This document shows, one piece after another, positions 20,426 through 32,414 of a DNA stretch of 64,000 nt. Each line of letters opens with the position of its first letter. Position 1 is the first letter of the stretch. Source of the stretch: Lucinisca nassula (taxonomy: Eukaryota; Mollusca; Bivalvia; Lucinida; Lucinidae); the NCBI GenBank assembly GCA_963580285.1, contig OY757025.1, positions 116,935,900 through 116,999,899 of the forward strand, given 5' to 3'. The notes under the pieces are model-generated. The model was not told where the DNA came from, did not search any database, and saw only the letters and a list, made by a program, of their open reading frames with translations. Position numbers and translations under genes: made by a program.

Positions 20426-23039
20426 AGCTCACCTGTCACGTAGTGACAAGGTGAGCTTTTGTGATCACTTTTTGTCCGTCGTGCGTGCGTGCGTCCGTCC
20501 GTCCGTCCGTGCGTGCGTGCGTCCGTCCGTTAACAATTTCAAATAAGTATATTTTCTAATACCCCATGGTCAATCTTGATCAAATTTCATGAGAAGCATC
20601 ATCAGGTAGGGGGAAAGGCTGCATAAGGTTTTTGGGCTGATCAGATTGGAATTCTGGTTGCTATGGCAACATATAGCTCCCATAGACTTACAATGGGAAA
20701 AATTAAAAAATCTTCTTCTCTGAAACCACATTGCCCAGAGCTTAGATATTTAGCATGTAGCAACCGCCAGTGGTCACCTACATAATTCCTGCCAATCATG
20801 CCCCTGGGGTCCAAATTGGCCACGCCCCAGGGCCCCTTTGCTCCCATAGACTCATAATGGAACAAAAAGCTTCAAAAATCTTCTTCTCGGAAACCACAGG
20901 GCCCAGAGCTTAGATATTTAGCATGTAGCAATGGCAAGTGGTCACCTACATAATTCCTGCCAATCATGCCCCTGGGGTCCAAATGGGCCACGCCCCGGGG
21001 CCCTTTAGCTCCTATAGACTCATAATGGATAAAAGCTTCAAAAATCTTTTTCTCTGAAACCACAGGGCCCAGAGCTGAGATATTTGGCATGTTGCAGCGG
21101 CAAGTGGTCTTCTACATAATTCCTGCCAATCATGCCCCTGGGGTCCAAATTGGCCACACCCCGGGGCCCCTTAGCTCCCATAGACTCATAATGGAACAAA
21201 AAGCTTCAAAAATCTTCTCGGAAACCACTGGGCCCAGAGCATAGATATTTAGCATGTAGCAATGGCAAGTGGTCTTCTACATAATTCCTGCCAATCATGC
21301 CCCTGGGGTCCAATTGGCCACGCCCCGGGGCCCTTTAGCTCCTATAGACTCATAATGGATAAAAGCTTCAAAAATCTTCTTCTCAGAAACCACAGGGCCC
21401 AGAGCTGAGATATTTGGCATGTTGCAATGGCAAGTGGTCTTCTACATAATTCCTGCCAATCATGCCCATGGGATCCAAATTGGCCACACCCCGGGGCCCC
21501 TTAGCTCCCATAGACTCATAATGGAAAAAAAAGCTTCAAAAATCTTCTTCTCTGAAACCACAGGGCACAGAGCTTAGATATTTAGCATGTAGCAATGGCC
21601 AGTGGTCACCTACATAATTCCTGCCAATCATGCCCCTGGGGTCCAAACGGGCCACGCCCCGGGGCCCTTTAGCTCCCATAGACTCATAATGAAAAAGAGC
21701 TTCAAAAATCTTCTTCTCCGAAGCCACAGTGCCCAAAGCTTAGATATTTGGCATGTAGCAACGGCAAGTGGTCACCTACATAAATCCTGCCAATCATGCC
21801 CCTAGGGTCCAAATGGACCACGCCCCGGAGCCCCTTAGCTCCCATAGACTTATAATGGAACAAAAAGCTTCAAAAATCTTCTTCTCTGAAACCACAGGGC
21901 CCAGAGTTTAGATAATTAGCATGTAGCAACGGCAATTGGTCACCTACATAATTCCTGCCAATCATGCCCCTGGGTACCAAATTGGCCATGCGCCGGGGCC
22001 CCTTCGTACCGATAGACTCATAATGGAAAAAAGCTTAAAAAATCTTCTCTGAAACCACAGCACCCAGAGCTTAGATATTTAGCATGTAGCAACGGCCAGT
22101 GGTCACCTACATAATTCCTGCCAATCATGCCCCTGGGGTCCAAATGGGCTACGCCCCGGGGCCCCTTAGTTCTTATAGACTCATTATTGAAAAAAAGCTT
22201 CAAAAATTTTCTTCTCTGAAACCACAGGGCCCAGAGCTTAGATATTTAGCATGTAGCAATGGCAAGTGGTCACCCACATAAATCCTGCCAATCATGCCTG
22301 TGGGGTCCAAACGGGCCACGCCCCGGGGCCCCTTAGCTCCCATAGACACATAATGGAAAAAAAGCTTCAAAAATCTTCTTCTCTGAAACCACAGGGCCAA
22401 GAGCTTAGATATTTAGCATGTAGCAATGACAAGTCGATGGCTTAGCGCAAAACTAGGCTAAGTCAGTTTTTTGGAATTTTACAGGAGAGCGAAAAAACTG
22501 TTTATCTTTTTTCCTTGTTTTCGTTTTGTAACATAGACTTTGGCCATGTATGCTGTTTTATATTTTATTTTTTATGATCATAATCATTTTCAAGTTAAAC
22601 TATGCCTAAATAGCTTAAAATTATAAATTTGAGTTAGTCATAGTTTTGCGCTGAAAATTGACTGGCTAGTGAAAAGAATCTTGGCACAAAACTGTGACTA
22701 AGTCAAGTTAGGTATAGTATTGCACTCAAAAATAATGACATTTTGAAGGAATGGGATAAAAAATTGCTCTAAGTCAAGCTGGATAAATTTCATAAAATAA
22801 ATTTTAAACTATTTTGTGACTGAAATAATAAAATAAAATGCCTAAATACGCTTTTCAATACAAAAAGCCCAGTATTACCAATCGTTTAGATGATTCAACA
22901 GTTCAAACTCCCAAAACAACAGCAAAATTCAGTAACTATCATTTAGATATTCTTATTCAAACTAGATTCTCAGCACTAAGAAGCATTTTAAATTTCAATT
23001 TATCATAAAATGACTGATTTAACTAATTTTAAATGGATT

Positions 23040-23195
23040 TTTGGCAAACAGTGCAAGCCCGGACCAGGGCCTTCAGTGTTAGCAGAAATTTCAACTATTT
23101 TTAATCACTTTCTCTGGTACCCCTAAATTGCAAAATTGACTCCTCTTATATAAAGGGTGAAGATTTCATTCAGTACACAATGGGTTGGTCACATA
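23040..23195. mobile_element. Hairpin MITE family R, partial
   Basis: GGCAAACAGTGCAAGCCCGG with a shortened arm, then TGGTACCCCTAAATTGCAAA and TTATATAAAGGGTGAAGATT, match the copy at 50513-50731. The left end and much of one hairpin arm are missing. Confidence 0.65.
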
Positions 23196-23216
23196 TGAAC
23201 GATCTATTAACCAGGT

Positions 23217-23795
23217 CAGCCTCCGTAGCTCAGTTGGATGCTATAACACACCAGTGCGATAAAGTGCATTTCTTCACATCTCCAAAATGGCTACTTTTCT
23301 GATGAAATTCCATGATATTTTTCTTATTTTAACTGCAAACATAGGTTGTGGGTGTTCGTTAGAGCCGCCTCATTGAGGCGGTTCTAATGAGTACCCACAA
23401 CCTATGTCTTGGAGCAGAAATAAGAAAAATAATGTATACCGCCATACACTCCAGTTTTCTCTATATAAAGTGGGGTTTAGGGGGTGTTCACCTCACAGAC
23501 TTGTTCACGTGATGGATCTGGAGGTCGCGGATGCGATACCTGCCAAGGTCGGCAACATTCTTTCATGGAGATTGATCATGAAATCTTTTCTAATGTCATT
23601 CTCTCCCTTCTGTTGATTCAAGAAGGGCAGTTGTCAGTTTCTGGCAAAAGAATGTGCACCGTATTGGTTAACCGCTTACGTATAAGCCTGCCCAGAAAAA
23701 GTGTGGATAGGTAAACCGACCGGCTCAAAAATGACCTAAGATAGTGTTGACTGGGCTGTTAAACTCCAATACAAAGAAAGAAACAAACAAACAAT
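23217..23795 (+). mobile_element. SINE S2 split by a MITE B
   Basis: The head (CAGCCTCCGTAGCTCAGTTGG) is cut at about 23243. The remainder, from GGAGGTCGCGGATGCGATAC to AACTCCAATACAAAGAAAG, resumes at about 23515. Confidence 0.8.
23243..23514 (+). mobile_element. MITE family B inserted in SINE S2
   Basis: It contains CATCTCCAAAATGGCTACTT, the central palindrome (GAGCCGCCTCATTGAGGCG, flanked by ATAGGTTGTGGGTG and its complement, 23339-23405), GGAGCAGAAATAAGAAAAAT and the end CACAGACTTGTTCACGTGAT. Confidence 0.8.
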
Positions 23796-24834
23796 TTATT
23801 AACAAGTAAGCATTTAAATTTTTCCCATACTGTTTTTATCCTGATTGCTGTTAATCGAGTGGATTGCAAATATTAATTCATGGGGATGAAGCCGGGGTGA
23901 ATAAATATTTGCATCTACCTAAAATTTAATTTTAACTAGGAAACATGATGTATCTTTATAGACAAGTATTTCGAAGGACCCTCTGGACATGCACGTCGAC
24001 AAAGTAAATGTTTCAAATGAGATCAAATGCAGACTTCAGTACAGGCTTGTGCACAGGCTAGGTCACGCTATATGTTTACATGTCTTATTGGGAAATTTCA
24101 CATGCTGCAGTTTCATGTAAGGTCTAAAGTGAAAATGTTAAGGTCTTGATAGAATTTATCATCTATTCTCTCAAAACTCTATGGGATTTGAAGATTCAAT
24201 TTGGAATTACAGTCGTTTAAGAGAAAGAGAAATATACATGTATATAACCAAAGTAAATTTAGTTTGACTTAAGCAGTTTGAGTTATTAAAGTTTCAGATA
24301 ATGAAGGCTTCCTAAGGTTGTGAGCATATCACTATAAAAGTAGCCAGTAAATGCAGTCAGGTATTACTATCATACACAGTGTTTACCCTAAATATTCAGA
24401 CACTTTTTAAGGTCAATAGTGTCATACTTATGCAATTATAGTTTCAACCAAAAACATTTGCAGTGGCTAACAGTGTAGACTCTAATCAGACTGTCATTTG
24501 AAAGCTGTCTTGTCTATTCTCATGACTTTTTAGTGTCAAAATAATTAGGGTAAATACCTCATTGAAGAGACATGTACGCATGCTGAAATTTCCAGAAAAA
24601 TTGTATAGATAATACACATGTATTAGAAATAAGATCCATAAATGGTCATCTTTCTTTATAATATATACATTTTTGGCAGCTATTTTGATGTAATGTATAG
24701 TGTTATAAAGAGGCTATGATTGTGTACATTGTACATGCTAGATAGTTTATAAATTAATTTCTTTCATAAAGCTTACGTCTGAAATCGGGACAATAGCACT
24801 GGGTTGCAGTAAAATGAGGGTCAGACAGTTTATC
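23796..24834. other. No gene or named repeat recognised (interior of T1)
   Basis: AT-rich sequence with frequent stops in all frames. A half hairpin (GTGGCTAACAGTGTAGACTC) occurs near 24470. A CATGTATAT repeat lies near 24236. Confidence 0.45.
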
Positions 24835-24998
24835 TAACCCTTATCCTTCAGAACATGACATCTACTTTGCAAACAGTGTAGATCCAGATCATATGGCTTC
24901 TGGCCATCCAATCAGGATCTACTCTGTCATGAAGTTTGTGAATTGAATGAGTATAGTGATTGGCTGATAGTCAGCATTCATTCATTCAGCAGGATAAG
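24835..24998. mobile_element. Hairpin MITE family P, diverged
   Basis: It begins TAACCCTTATCCTTCAGAAC, has arms GCAAACAGTGTAGATCCAGA and ATCAGGATCTACTCTGTC, and ends CATTCAGCAGGATAAGG. Confidence 0.75.
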
Positions 24999-26314
24999 GT
25001 CTAAACAGCTATGAATTAATATAATACACAATAGGATCTCATGGGACAGAACAACATAAAACATGTGATGGGCATGTGGGAACAAACTGGACTTGCATAA
25101 GGAAATAAGATATCTGTACTTCTCAAATGATATCATTGGATTCTCATTATGGAGTCTATCAAGCATATTGCAATATCTTCCACACTCAAAACAGTGTGTA
25201 CCCTTCTTAACTGCTGAGCTAGATCTAGGAACTGCACTGGGCCATTACTTAATGGCTACTATATTTGGACTCCTGGATTTTATTTTAAATGACCTTACAT
25301 GTGACCAGCAAATTTGGTTTCTGTTCAAACCAAGATCAAAATTTTAAGAAGTTTTGAAACTGAATCTTACTCAAAGATAAGTTAGAAAGAGGTATTCGAA
25401 CAATACTGTGCTTGACGTCTGCTGTGAAAGATTTTTAAAATTATGTTTGGCCTTATTCAAAATGACCTTTTAGTTTTTATTTGCAGTATATCAGCAGCTA
25501 TTTTAGAGATGAGTTTAATATCATGTTCTTAACCTGTGTGGTCAACTGAGTCTTATCATTTTTATGACCTATGCATCCTAAGCATACAAGTCATGCAAAG
25601 AAGTTGTTGTCAACAATGCCAGACAAAAGTTATATTTTTTAGTCAACAACAGAACTGGCACTTTTGAAAATGTCTGTCAACTCAGCTGATGCTGCTGTCG
25701 ACTGACTGACAATCAGCAGCCTTTTTTTTGTTTGTATGTTAATGTCTCATAGATCAAAAGGCTCAGTCAACACCACAGGCAAAATAACCCTGTTACCTAT
25801 GTGGGAGAGCTTACAAAATTCAAAACGCAATGTTACTATGCAAACAACTTCATTAATTTCACATGAAAATTATTAACAAATTCACAGCAACATAATCTTT
25901 TCTGATTGTTCACATAATAAATTAAATCATGAACTGTTGGGCTTTGGGTTTACAATCCTTTCAATATTTCACTTATTTTGAGCAGCATCACATGATCCAA
26001 GTGAGGCTCAAATCCACATTGGTGAGAAGTAAGGGTAGAACTTTGGGCAATGTTGTTATTTCTTGTTTCTATATTTCCATTCATGTTTCTTTCTCTCCTG
26101 TCCCTCACTTTTATCTCCTTTACCATCTCTACTATCGTTTTTTCTCGTTTTCTGTGGGAGATGACCCAAAATGGCCCACAAGGGTTGACGTGTCGACAAA
26201 CACAAACCAACCAACTGAATGATCAACCATTTTCTTTGGACTAATGTAAAGCAGGATGATGTTTTGAAATTTAGGGATGTCAGGTTGAAATTTTTTTGGA
26301 ATTTATTTAGGACT
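24999..26314. other. No gene or named repeat recognised (interior of T1)
   Basis: Short open frames on both strands (at most 97 codons) have no domain or splice logic. A T-rich pyrimidine tract lies at 26055-26150. This is the largest unexplained stretch of T1 and the place to look for a degraded transposase. Confidence 0.4.
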
Positions 26315-26665
26315 GTCCTTTTAAAGGGTTATCCTTTGGAAGCAAAGAATACACCGCAGAACTGAAAAGTATGGAGTGTACAGCTTTTTGGGCCAGACAA
26401 ACCAGTTTCAGCCATTAGGCCTCGTCAGTGACCTGCACATATTTTCACAATTCCACAAAGGAATCAATGGTTCCAAAGGGCAAGAAAACTACACTTTGAT
26501 GAAGGGCAGGAAGACTTTTCATGACCACCACACATTTCCTGAACATCAGCTGTAGTGACGTTAAATATGTTCTATAAAAGGGTCATCCTTTGGAAGCACA
26601 GAATGCACCCAGAACTGAAAAGTAAGGAGTGAACAAGTTTTCTGGGCCAGACTAGCTAGACAAGG
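26315..26665 (+). repeat. Repeat E, one full unit plus part of a second
   Basis: AAAGGGTTATCCTTTGGAAG at 26322 recurs as AAAGGGTCATCCTTTGGAAG at 26577. The roughly 255-bp unit ends with GTGACGTTAAATATGTTCTA. The same organisation is seen at 33826-34219. Confidence 0.75.
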
Positions 26666-27189
26666 AACCCTTGTCTGAACCTTTTTAAGGCGATGATAAG
26701 ACATTACTTTCTGTGGTAATGATCAGTGCGTGCACTCTTTGCCAATGACCCCTTTCCATTATGCCACAAGGCCTGTCTAAAGTAAGTGAATTGAAGCTTT
26801 ATCAAGTGATACTTGTATATTAATTATTATGCTGCTGCACGTTTCTTTTGTGGGTTACCCCACCCACTCATTTTTTCATCGAAATAACATGCTGTTGACC
26901 CTCATTAGGGTTACTTCAAAAAAATGTAAATACTTGCTAATCATCTTGTTGAATCTGTTATATTCTCCTGTAAAATTCAAATACTGGCGGGAAGTAAACT
27001 TCGGAATTTCATTCTGAAGTCAAGGATGGGTTCTGAGTTTGAATATTTCTTGAATTTCTTTTTCTTTCTTTTTTTTCGATGATATTCTTCGGTGGCCTTT
27101 GTTTTAAAAAAAAAGACACATTTTTATATCATATATTATGGCAGAGAATAAGAATTAAAACATAATTTATTATAATCCTTGTTATTATT
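26666..27189. other. No gene recognised
   Basis: AT-rich. A short frame at 26829-27017 shows no motif. Poly-T/C stretch near 27055-27085. Confidence 0.4.
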
Positions 27190-27807
27190 GCTCAGTGCAA
27201 AACCCTATCTCAGTCAAGTTAGTAAGGGTTTTGCACTAACAATTCTTTCGATTTTTATGCAACTGTTAGTGCAAAACCATACCTAACTCCACTTAGATAT
27301 AGTTTTGCACTGACAATAAAAACATTTTGACTTAGCACATTTTATTAAAAATAAAATATCTTTGCAAATACTGGGAATATATTTACAATGTTTTGACAGA
27401 TTTAAGAGGACTTCTCAAGCTTTTAAAATTCATGAAAAAACTGATTTGGGGAAAAAATGGAGTTAGCCTAGTTTTGTGCTGAGCCATCGAAGTGGTCACC
27501 TACATAAATCCTGCCAATCATGCCTCTGGGGTCAAAAAGGGACACACCCTTGGACCCCCTTAGCTCCCATAGACTCATAATGGAAAAAAAACAACTTCAA
27601 ACATCTTCTTCTCTGAAACCACAGGGCCCAGAGCTTAGATATTTAGCATGTAGCAATGGCAAGTGGTCACCTACATATTTCCTGCTTATCATGCCCCTGG
27701 GGTCCAAATGGGCCACACCCTGGGCCCCTTAGCTCCCGAAGACTCAAAATGGAAAAAAAGCTTCAAAAATCTTATTGTCAGAAACTGTGAAGCACAGAAC
27801 TTAGATA

Positions 27808-28893
27808 CACCTCAACCTCGTTATAACACGGAACTCCGGGTCCAACCAACGGACCGTGTTAGTTAACCGAATCGTGTTATAAACGCCGACCGTATTTGTC
27901 ACAGATCAACCATTGACACAATGGTGATCAATAGTTTCCCAAACAAGATGATGTGCGGTCCGGTTTATGACCGTATTTCCATACTAAAATGTGTTTAGAA
28001 CTAATCAATGGCAGTAAATACCATGGCCCATCAAGTCAAACAAGTCACTTTAATCGAAACCAGCTGATAAAACCATGTTTTATATCCAGAAATCGTCCGA
28101 TCTGACAGCGAGTATGACGCCATTTTGATAGCTGGTTCCCGGCTAACTTTGTTGTAACTGAGCGTCCGGAACCGTACCGAACTACAGTACCGTTAATACA
28201 TTTCAATGGTGAAATTACCGGTTACGGTTCGGAGCCGGACAATGATCAACGCTTACAAGAAATTTGAATTACTTCCCTTGAAATGTCTTACCCTTAATAT
28301 TTTAGCTATTTGAAACGATTTTTAATGGCGCATATGGTCTTTGGACGATTTTCTTACCGCGAAAATCGATCTTGAATATGTTTTATCATTTGCTTTTAAG
28401 ATGGAATAAATTTGACTTTCTTTTACATGCAGCTCTAGAAAATGAGTTTTATTGCAGTTGACCGATCACATTGTCTGCGTCCATGTTTAAAATTTCTGCT
28501 GAGCAGTGATCCTTAACAGAGCGTGATAAATATTTTTTCCGGTTGCGTAACTGAATTCTTTAATCTCTTTATCTCACTAAGCCAACACGTTTGATTGTGT
28601 CGATGGCAGTTCATGTTTATCATGCGTGTCAAGCTAAACAAGTTTATATACTGTATATTCAACTCTGCTGGAGGCCTGCAATAAATATCAAAAAGTACCG
28701 TTATAAACCGTGTTAGCTACCGTATTACCGCAGTCAGAAGTGAGAGGAAAATAAAGTTGTTGTGCTTAAAACCTGATACAATCCTTGGATAATATTTATA
28801 AATGTTGGTTGGGGAAAATTTGGGGTCCAAACCAAAACCGTGTTATATCCGAATTCGTGCTGTAACGAATCGTGCTATAACGAGGTCCGGGTG
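27808..28893. mobile_element. 1,086-bp TA-flanked non-autonomous DNA element
   Basis: Inserted in an H2 unit, splitting CTTAGA|TA|TTTAG with duplicated TA (27806-27807, 28894-28895). The ends are CACCTCAACCTCGTTATAAC and, as reverse complement, CACCCGGACCTCGTTATAGC. GTGTTATAA/GTGCTATAA motifs recur inside both ends. It resembles Tc1/mariner-pogo type insertion. No transposase frame is seen. Confidence 0.8.
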
Positions 28894-29611
28894 TATTTAG
28901 TGTCTAGCAACATAAAATAGCCAGCTTCATTAATCCTGCTAACCCTGCCCCTGGGGTCAAAATTGGCCACGCCTGAGCTCCTCACCTCCAAAAGACTTAT
29001 AATGGACAAAAAAACTTAAAAAATCTTCTTCTATGAAACCATTAGGCCCAGAGCTTAGATTTTTTGTATGTAGCAACGTCAAGTGGCCACCTACATAAAT
29101 CCTGCCAGTTATGCCCCTGGGATCTAAATTGGTCACACCCCAGGGCTCTTTGGCTTCCATAGACTTACAATTTGAAAAACTTCAAAAATCTTCTTCTCTG
29201 AAATCACAGGGCCCTTATAATGAAAAAAAAACAACAAAAAACAAAAAACAAAAAAACAACTTAAAATGGGGAAAAAAAATCTTCAAAAATTTTCTTCTCT
29301 GAAACCATAAGTCCCAGAGCTTAGGTATTTAGCATGTAGCAATGTCGAGTGGTCGCCTACATGAATCCTGACAATCATGCCCCTGGGGTCCAAATCCTGT
29401 GGCCCCTTAACTCCAACAAACTTCTTCTTTGAAACCATGAAGTACAGAACTTAGATATTTAGTATATAGCAACACAAAATGGTCGCCTACATAAATCCTA
29501 CCAACTGTGCCATTTGGGTCAAAATTGGCCAAGCCCCAGGGCTCATTAGCTCCTATAGACTTATACTGGAAAAAACTTAAAAATCTTTTTCGCCAAAACC
29601 ATAAGGCACAG

Positions 29612-29784
29612 ATTTTGTTTGATTTGAGGTTTTACATGCCCGTCATCACTGTATAGGTCATTTTGGAGATGTCTCTTCCAATTTTGTGGGACTTTTACCT
29701 GACATTGAGATGAAATTACATCTCAAGCCCTGTGGCCCAATGAAACCAGTAGGGTTTATAAGCATGGACACCGCTTTGCCTGAG
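29612..29784 (-). mobile_element. Retroposon S4, reverse, truncated
   Basis: Read on the + strand: GTTTGATTTGAGGTTTTACA (tail), CCTGACATTGAGATGAAATT and CAATGAAACCAGTAGGGTTT. It interrupts an H2 unit before GATATTTAGTATGTAGC. Confidence 0.8.
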
Positions 29785-29881
29785 CTTAGATATTTAGTAT
29801 GTAGCAATGTCAAGTGGTGTCCTACACTAATGATTTTCTGGTACACAGGTGAGCGATATAGGGCCATTGGGCCCTCTTGTT

Positions 29882-30059
29882 ATGAAAATCGGCTCTTTAA
29901 TGGTTGCTATGTCAACTTAAGAGTTTCCATGGACTTACAATGAGGAAAATTGAAAAATGGCATTTACTGAAAAGTCATTGCAGGTATTAAAGAAATGTAT
30001 CTTGAGTAAACTTCTCTCAGCCATATGCTTTTATGCGAACCTGAGGGTCCCAGGGTTGT
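29882..30059 (+). mobile_element. Outer element O resumed after H2
   Basis: TATGAAAATCGGCTCTTTA and AATGGCATTTACTGAAAAG match the DNA that follows the H1 3' end at 57434 (TATGAAATCAGATCTTTAG, AATGGCATTAACTGCC). Confidence 0.6.
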
Positions 30060-31115
30060 GCTCCACTCCCTCCACCCCCTCCACTTTGGCCCCCGCCACA
30101 AGGGGCTTGAAGAAATATATGGGCTTCATGATGCTTCCACGCAGAGCTGAATCCGGCCCGCACACTAGTACTGGTAAACCGCTTAGAGGATCTAAGCCTA
30201 CCCAGGAACCGCGGTGCGAGGCGGACCGTCCATGCTTAAAAACCCTATTGTTTTCATTGGGCGACAGGGCTTGAGATGTCATTTCATCTCAATGTCGGGT
30301 AAAAGTCCCACAAAATTGGAAGCAACGTCTCCAAAATGACCTTTACAGTGTTGACGGGGACGTTAAACCTCAAATCAACCAACCAACCACCCCCTCCACT
30401 TCATAAAAGGCCATATATATTAGAAACCATTCAGATCGCCACCCCGAAACCATATATATTCTTGTTCCTTATAAGAAATATTCAGTGACACCAACCTGGG
30501 GTCTGCTGGGATGTGCCGGGGCCATGCCCCACTGCCTCCACTTCATAAAAGGCCCAATATCTCTGAAACCTTACAGATCCCCACCCATAAACCACATATA
30601 TTCTTGTTCCTTATGATAAGACACATTCAGTGACACCAACATAGTGGTCTGCCGGGTTGCTCAGGGGCCACGTCCAGCCCTCCACTTCACAAAAGGCCAT
30701 ATATCTGAGAAACTGTTCAAAGCTCCACCCCCTAAACCACATATATTCATGTTCCTTATGATAATACGCATTCAGTGACACCAAACTGGGGGTCCTCTGG
30801 GGTGCCCTGGGTCATGCCCCACCTCTCCACTACATAAAATGCCATATATCTCAGAAACTGTTCACTCCCCACCCCTAAATCATATATATTCTTGTTCCTT
30901 ATGATAAGACACATTCAGTGATAGCAACCTGGGGGTCCCACAGGGTGCGCCTATGACCGGCACCATGCCCCACCCCTCCACTTCACAGAAGGCCAAATAT
31001 CTATTCACGTTCCTTATAGTAAGACAAATTCATTGACACCAAACTTGAGGTCCCCAGGGGTGACCCGTGTCATACCCCCTCCCTCCACTTGATAAAAAGC
31101 CATATATCTCAGAAA
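30060..31115. repeat. Diverged tandem array, unit about 145 bp, interrupted by S4
   Basis: Units marked by CTCCACTTCATAAAAGGCC, CATATATATTCTTGTTCCTT and TTCAGTGACACCAAC start near 30398, 30537, 30682, 30829, 30978 and 31086. The S4 copy at 30087 splits the first unit. No coding frame. Confidence 0.85.
30087..30387 (+). mobile_element. Retroposon S4, longest copy, exact 14-bp target duplication
   Basis: CACCCCCTCCACTT flanks both sides (30073-30086 and 30388-30401). The 5' part is ACAAGGGGCTTGAAGAAAT. The body includes CACTAGTACTGGTAAACCGC and CATCTCAATGTCGGGTAAAA, and the tail is GTTAAACCTCAAATCAACC. Confidence 0.9.
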
Positions 31116-31494
31116 ACCAATAAACCATCTGTTCTGCACATAGTAGGAATCAGTACAGTTCAGGAATTGTCCTGCACAAAGTAGGAATTCTCATTGTTGC
31201 GCAAAGTAAGAATTCCTACCTGATTGTCCCTGTGCAAAGTGAGAATCGGAACAAAGTAGGAATAATTAAACTATTCTGTTTTTAATTTAGAATTCATTCT
31301 TTTATGAATCCTATTTTCAAACTATAGATAATAAATTCTTGAGAACTTTATTTGATATTCAAATAATTTAAAAATAGAATAAAAACATGCATTTCAGATC
31401 AAATTTGGTATGATTGATCTTCCTGAAGTAGAATGATATATATATGTCAACATGTTTTTTTCTTTTTTTTTTTTTTTTTCTCCTATTACTGCTA
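31116..31494. repeat. Short direct and inverted AAGTAGGAAT repeats, then AT-rich DNA
   Basis: CATAGTAGGAAT, CAAAGTAGGAATTC, CAAAGTAAGAATTCCTAC, CAAAGTGAGAATC and CAAAGTAGGAATA occur within 31137-31263, one in inverted form. No known family. After 31300 the sequence is AT-rich and ends in a poly-T run (31465-31481). Confidence 0.55.
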
Positions 31495-31690
31495 CTCGCT
31501 CACATCTGAGCATTACGAGCAGGATTTCCTGGGTGGTAACCAGTACTTTCTGTTGTTGTTTTTTTTAAGCATTGTGGATGAAGTGCCTTGCTCAAGGGCA
31601 CAACACTTTGGTCAGCATGAGGCTCGAACCCGCAACCTCTTGATCACTAATCCGATGCGCTACTACTATGTTGCATGTATGGGAGAGGGA
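31495..31690 (-). mobile_element. tRNA-derived SINE, reverse orientation
   Basis: On the + strand CCTTGCTCAAGGGCACAAC, GAGGCTCGAACCCGCAACC (B-box complement) and GATCACTAATCCGATGCGC. The minus strand reads as a tRNA-like head followed by GTTGTGCCCTTGAGCAAGG, as in family S5 at 39223. Confidence 0.7.
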
Positions 31691-32414
31691 TACAAATCAT
31701 TGTAAATAAATAAATAAAAAAAATCAAATGAATAAATTCATGTAATAATGATAATAATTAAACGTTCAATGCAATGTTTTACACAGTAAAAGTCAATGTG
31801 CATGCGTCTTTGCATGCACATGACTCCAAAACTGACATCCATAATCCCCGTAAGAGGCGTTATAAAAAAATAACAGAACAGAACAAAACAAGACTTTATT
31901 CATCAAAAATAACGCAACTCTTTGTTATAAAGTCTATACAAGTAAAAAATTAGCCATGAAAGACAGACACAAGAATTTAGCATCAATTTGGATGGATAGA
32001 GAGAGAGAGAAAGAGAGATAGAGAGATCATCAATACAGTCTGATCCATGTGGCCCCCTTCTGCCCCTTAATGAGCATGTGGCAAGTCCGTATTTCAAGGA
32101 CAATTGTGAACTCCACCTCGTATGGCGTGGGGTATAAATTGTCTGTATATTTTCAAATACTCCTATGAAACGCTTCATAGAGAGATTACAAAATTAGACA
32201 AATGAAGGATAGCTTTAAAATGGTTGTTTTATAATACTCATTTGTTGCAAAACAATAAGTTTATATTTATTTTTCGCATTAATTCTCCACTATCTCCGAC
32301 GTTTCGGCTTTTGACATCCTTTATCTTCTTGCAAACTTTTGCATACAGTCAAATAGTGTGGACCAGGAGAGGAGCAGTCTGATCTTGTTCCATACTGTTT
32401 GCAGTGATGCATTT
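31691..32414. other. No gene; GA microsatellite and a hairpin relic
   Basis: A GAGA-rich tract (31996-32027) explains an antisense Ser/Leu-repeat frame. A diverged family Q-like hairpin (CAAATAGTGTGGACCAGGAG and CATACTGTTTGCAGTG) lies at 32330-32402. Confidence 0.5.

Larger units (their letters stand above)
22435..27489. mobile_element. 5,055-bp TIR element T1 with 4-bp target duplication AAGT
   Basis: The left terminus is CGATGGCTTAGCGCAAAACT; the right, reverse-complemented, is CGATGGCTCAGCACAAAACT. Similarity continues for about 32 bases. AAGT flanks both sides (22431-22434, 27490-27493), and removing the insert restores the H2 unit CAAGTGGTCACC. Subterminal zones (22435-22760, 27190-27489) repeat the motif TAGTTTTGC or its complement several times. 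The interior holds a family R relic, SINE S2 with MITE B, MITE P, repeat E and anonymous AT-rich DNA. No transposase is recognisable. A 4-bp duplication fits several DNA-transposon superfamilies; I cannot assign one. Confidence 0.85.
20426..29881 (+). mobile_element. Tandem-core element H2, heavily nested
   Basis: The 5' end is AGCTCACCTGTCACGTAGTG..CAAGGTGAGCTTTTGTG, followed by a GTGCGTCCGTCC microsatellite (20480-20530). The core has 11 units of about 167 bp up to 22434, with markers GATATTTAGCATGTAGCAA and CCTGCCAATCATGCCCCTG. It resumes at 27490 and ends at 29847-29881 with CAGGTGAGCGATATAGGGCC and CTCTTGTT. Interruptions are the 5,055-bp TIR element (22435-27489), the TA element (27808-28893), an S4 copy (29612-29784) and an A-rich insertion (29219-29270). 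It shares end structure with H1 but the unit differs. Classification as Helentron-like is inference. Confidence 0.75.

Noticed and set aside
20641..22400. Frames reading GVAHLDPRGMIGRNYVGDH on the minus strand
   Set aside because: Again these are unit-length translations of the H2 core, without a start context or stable frame.
31903..32178. 91-codon minus-strand frame with a Ser/Leu repeat
   Set aside because: It is created by a GA microsatellite at 31996-32027. No other support.
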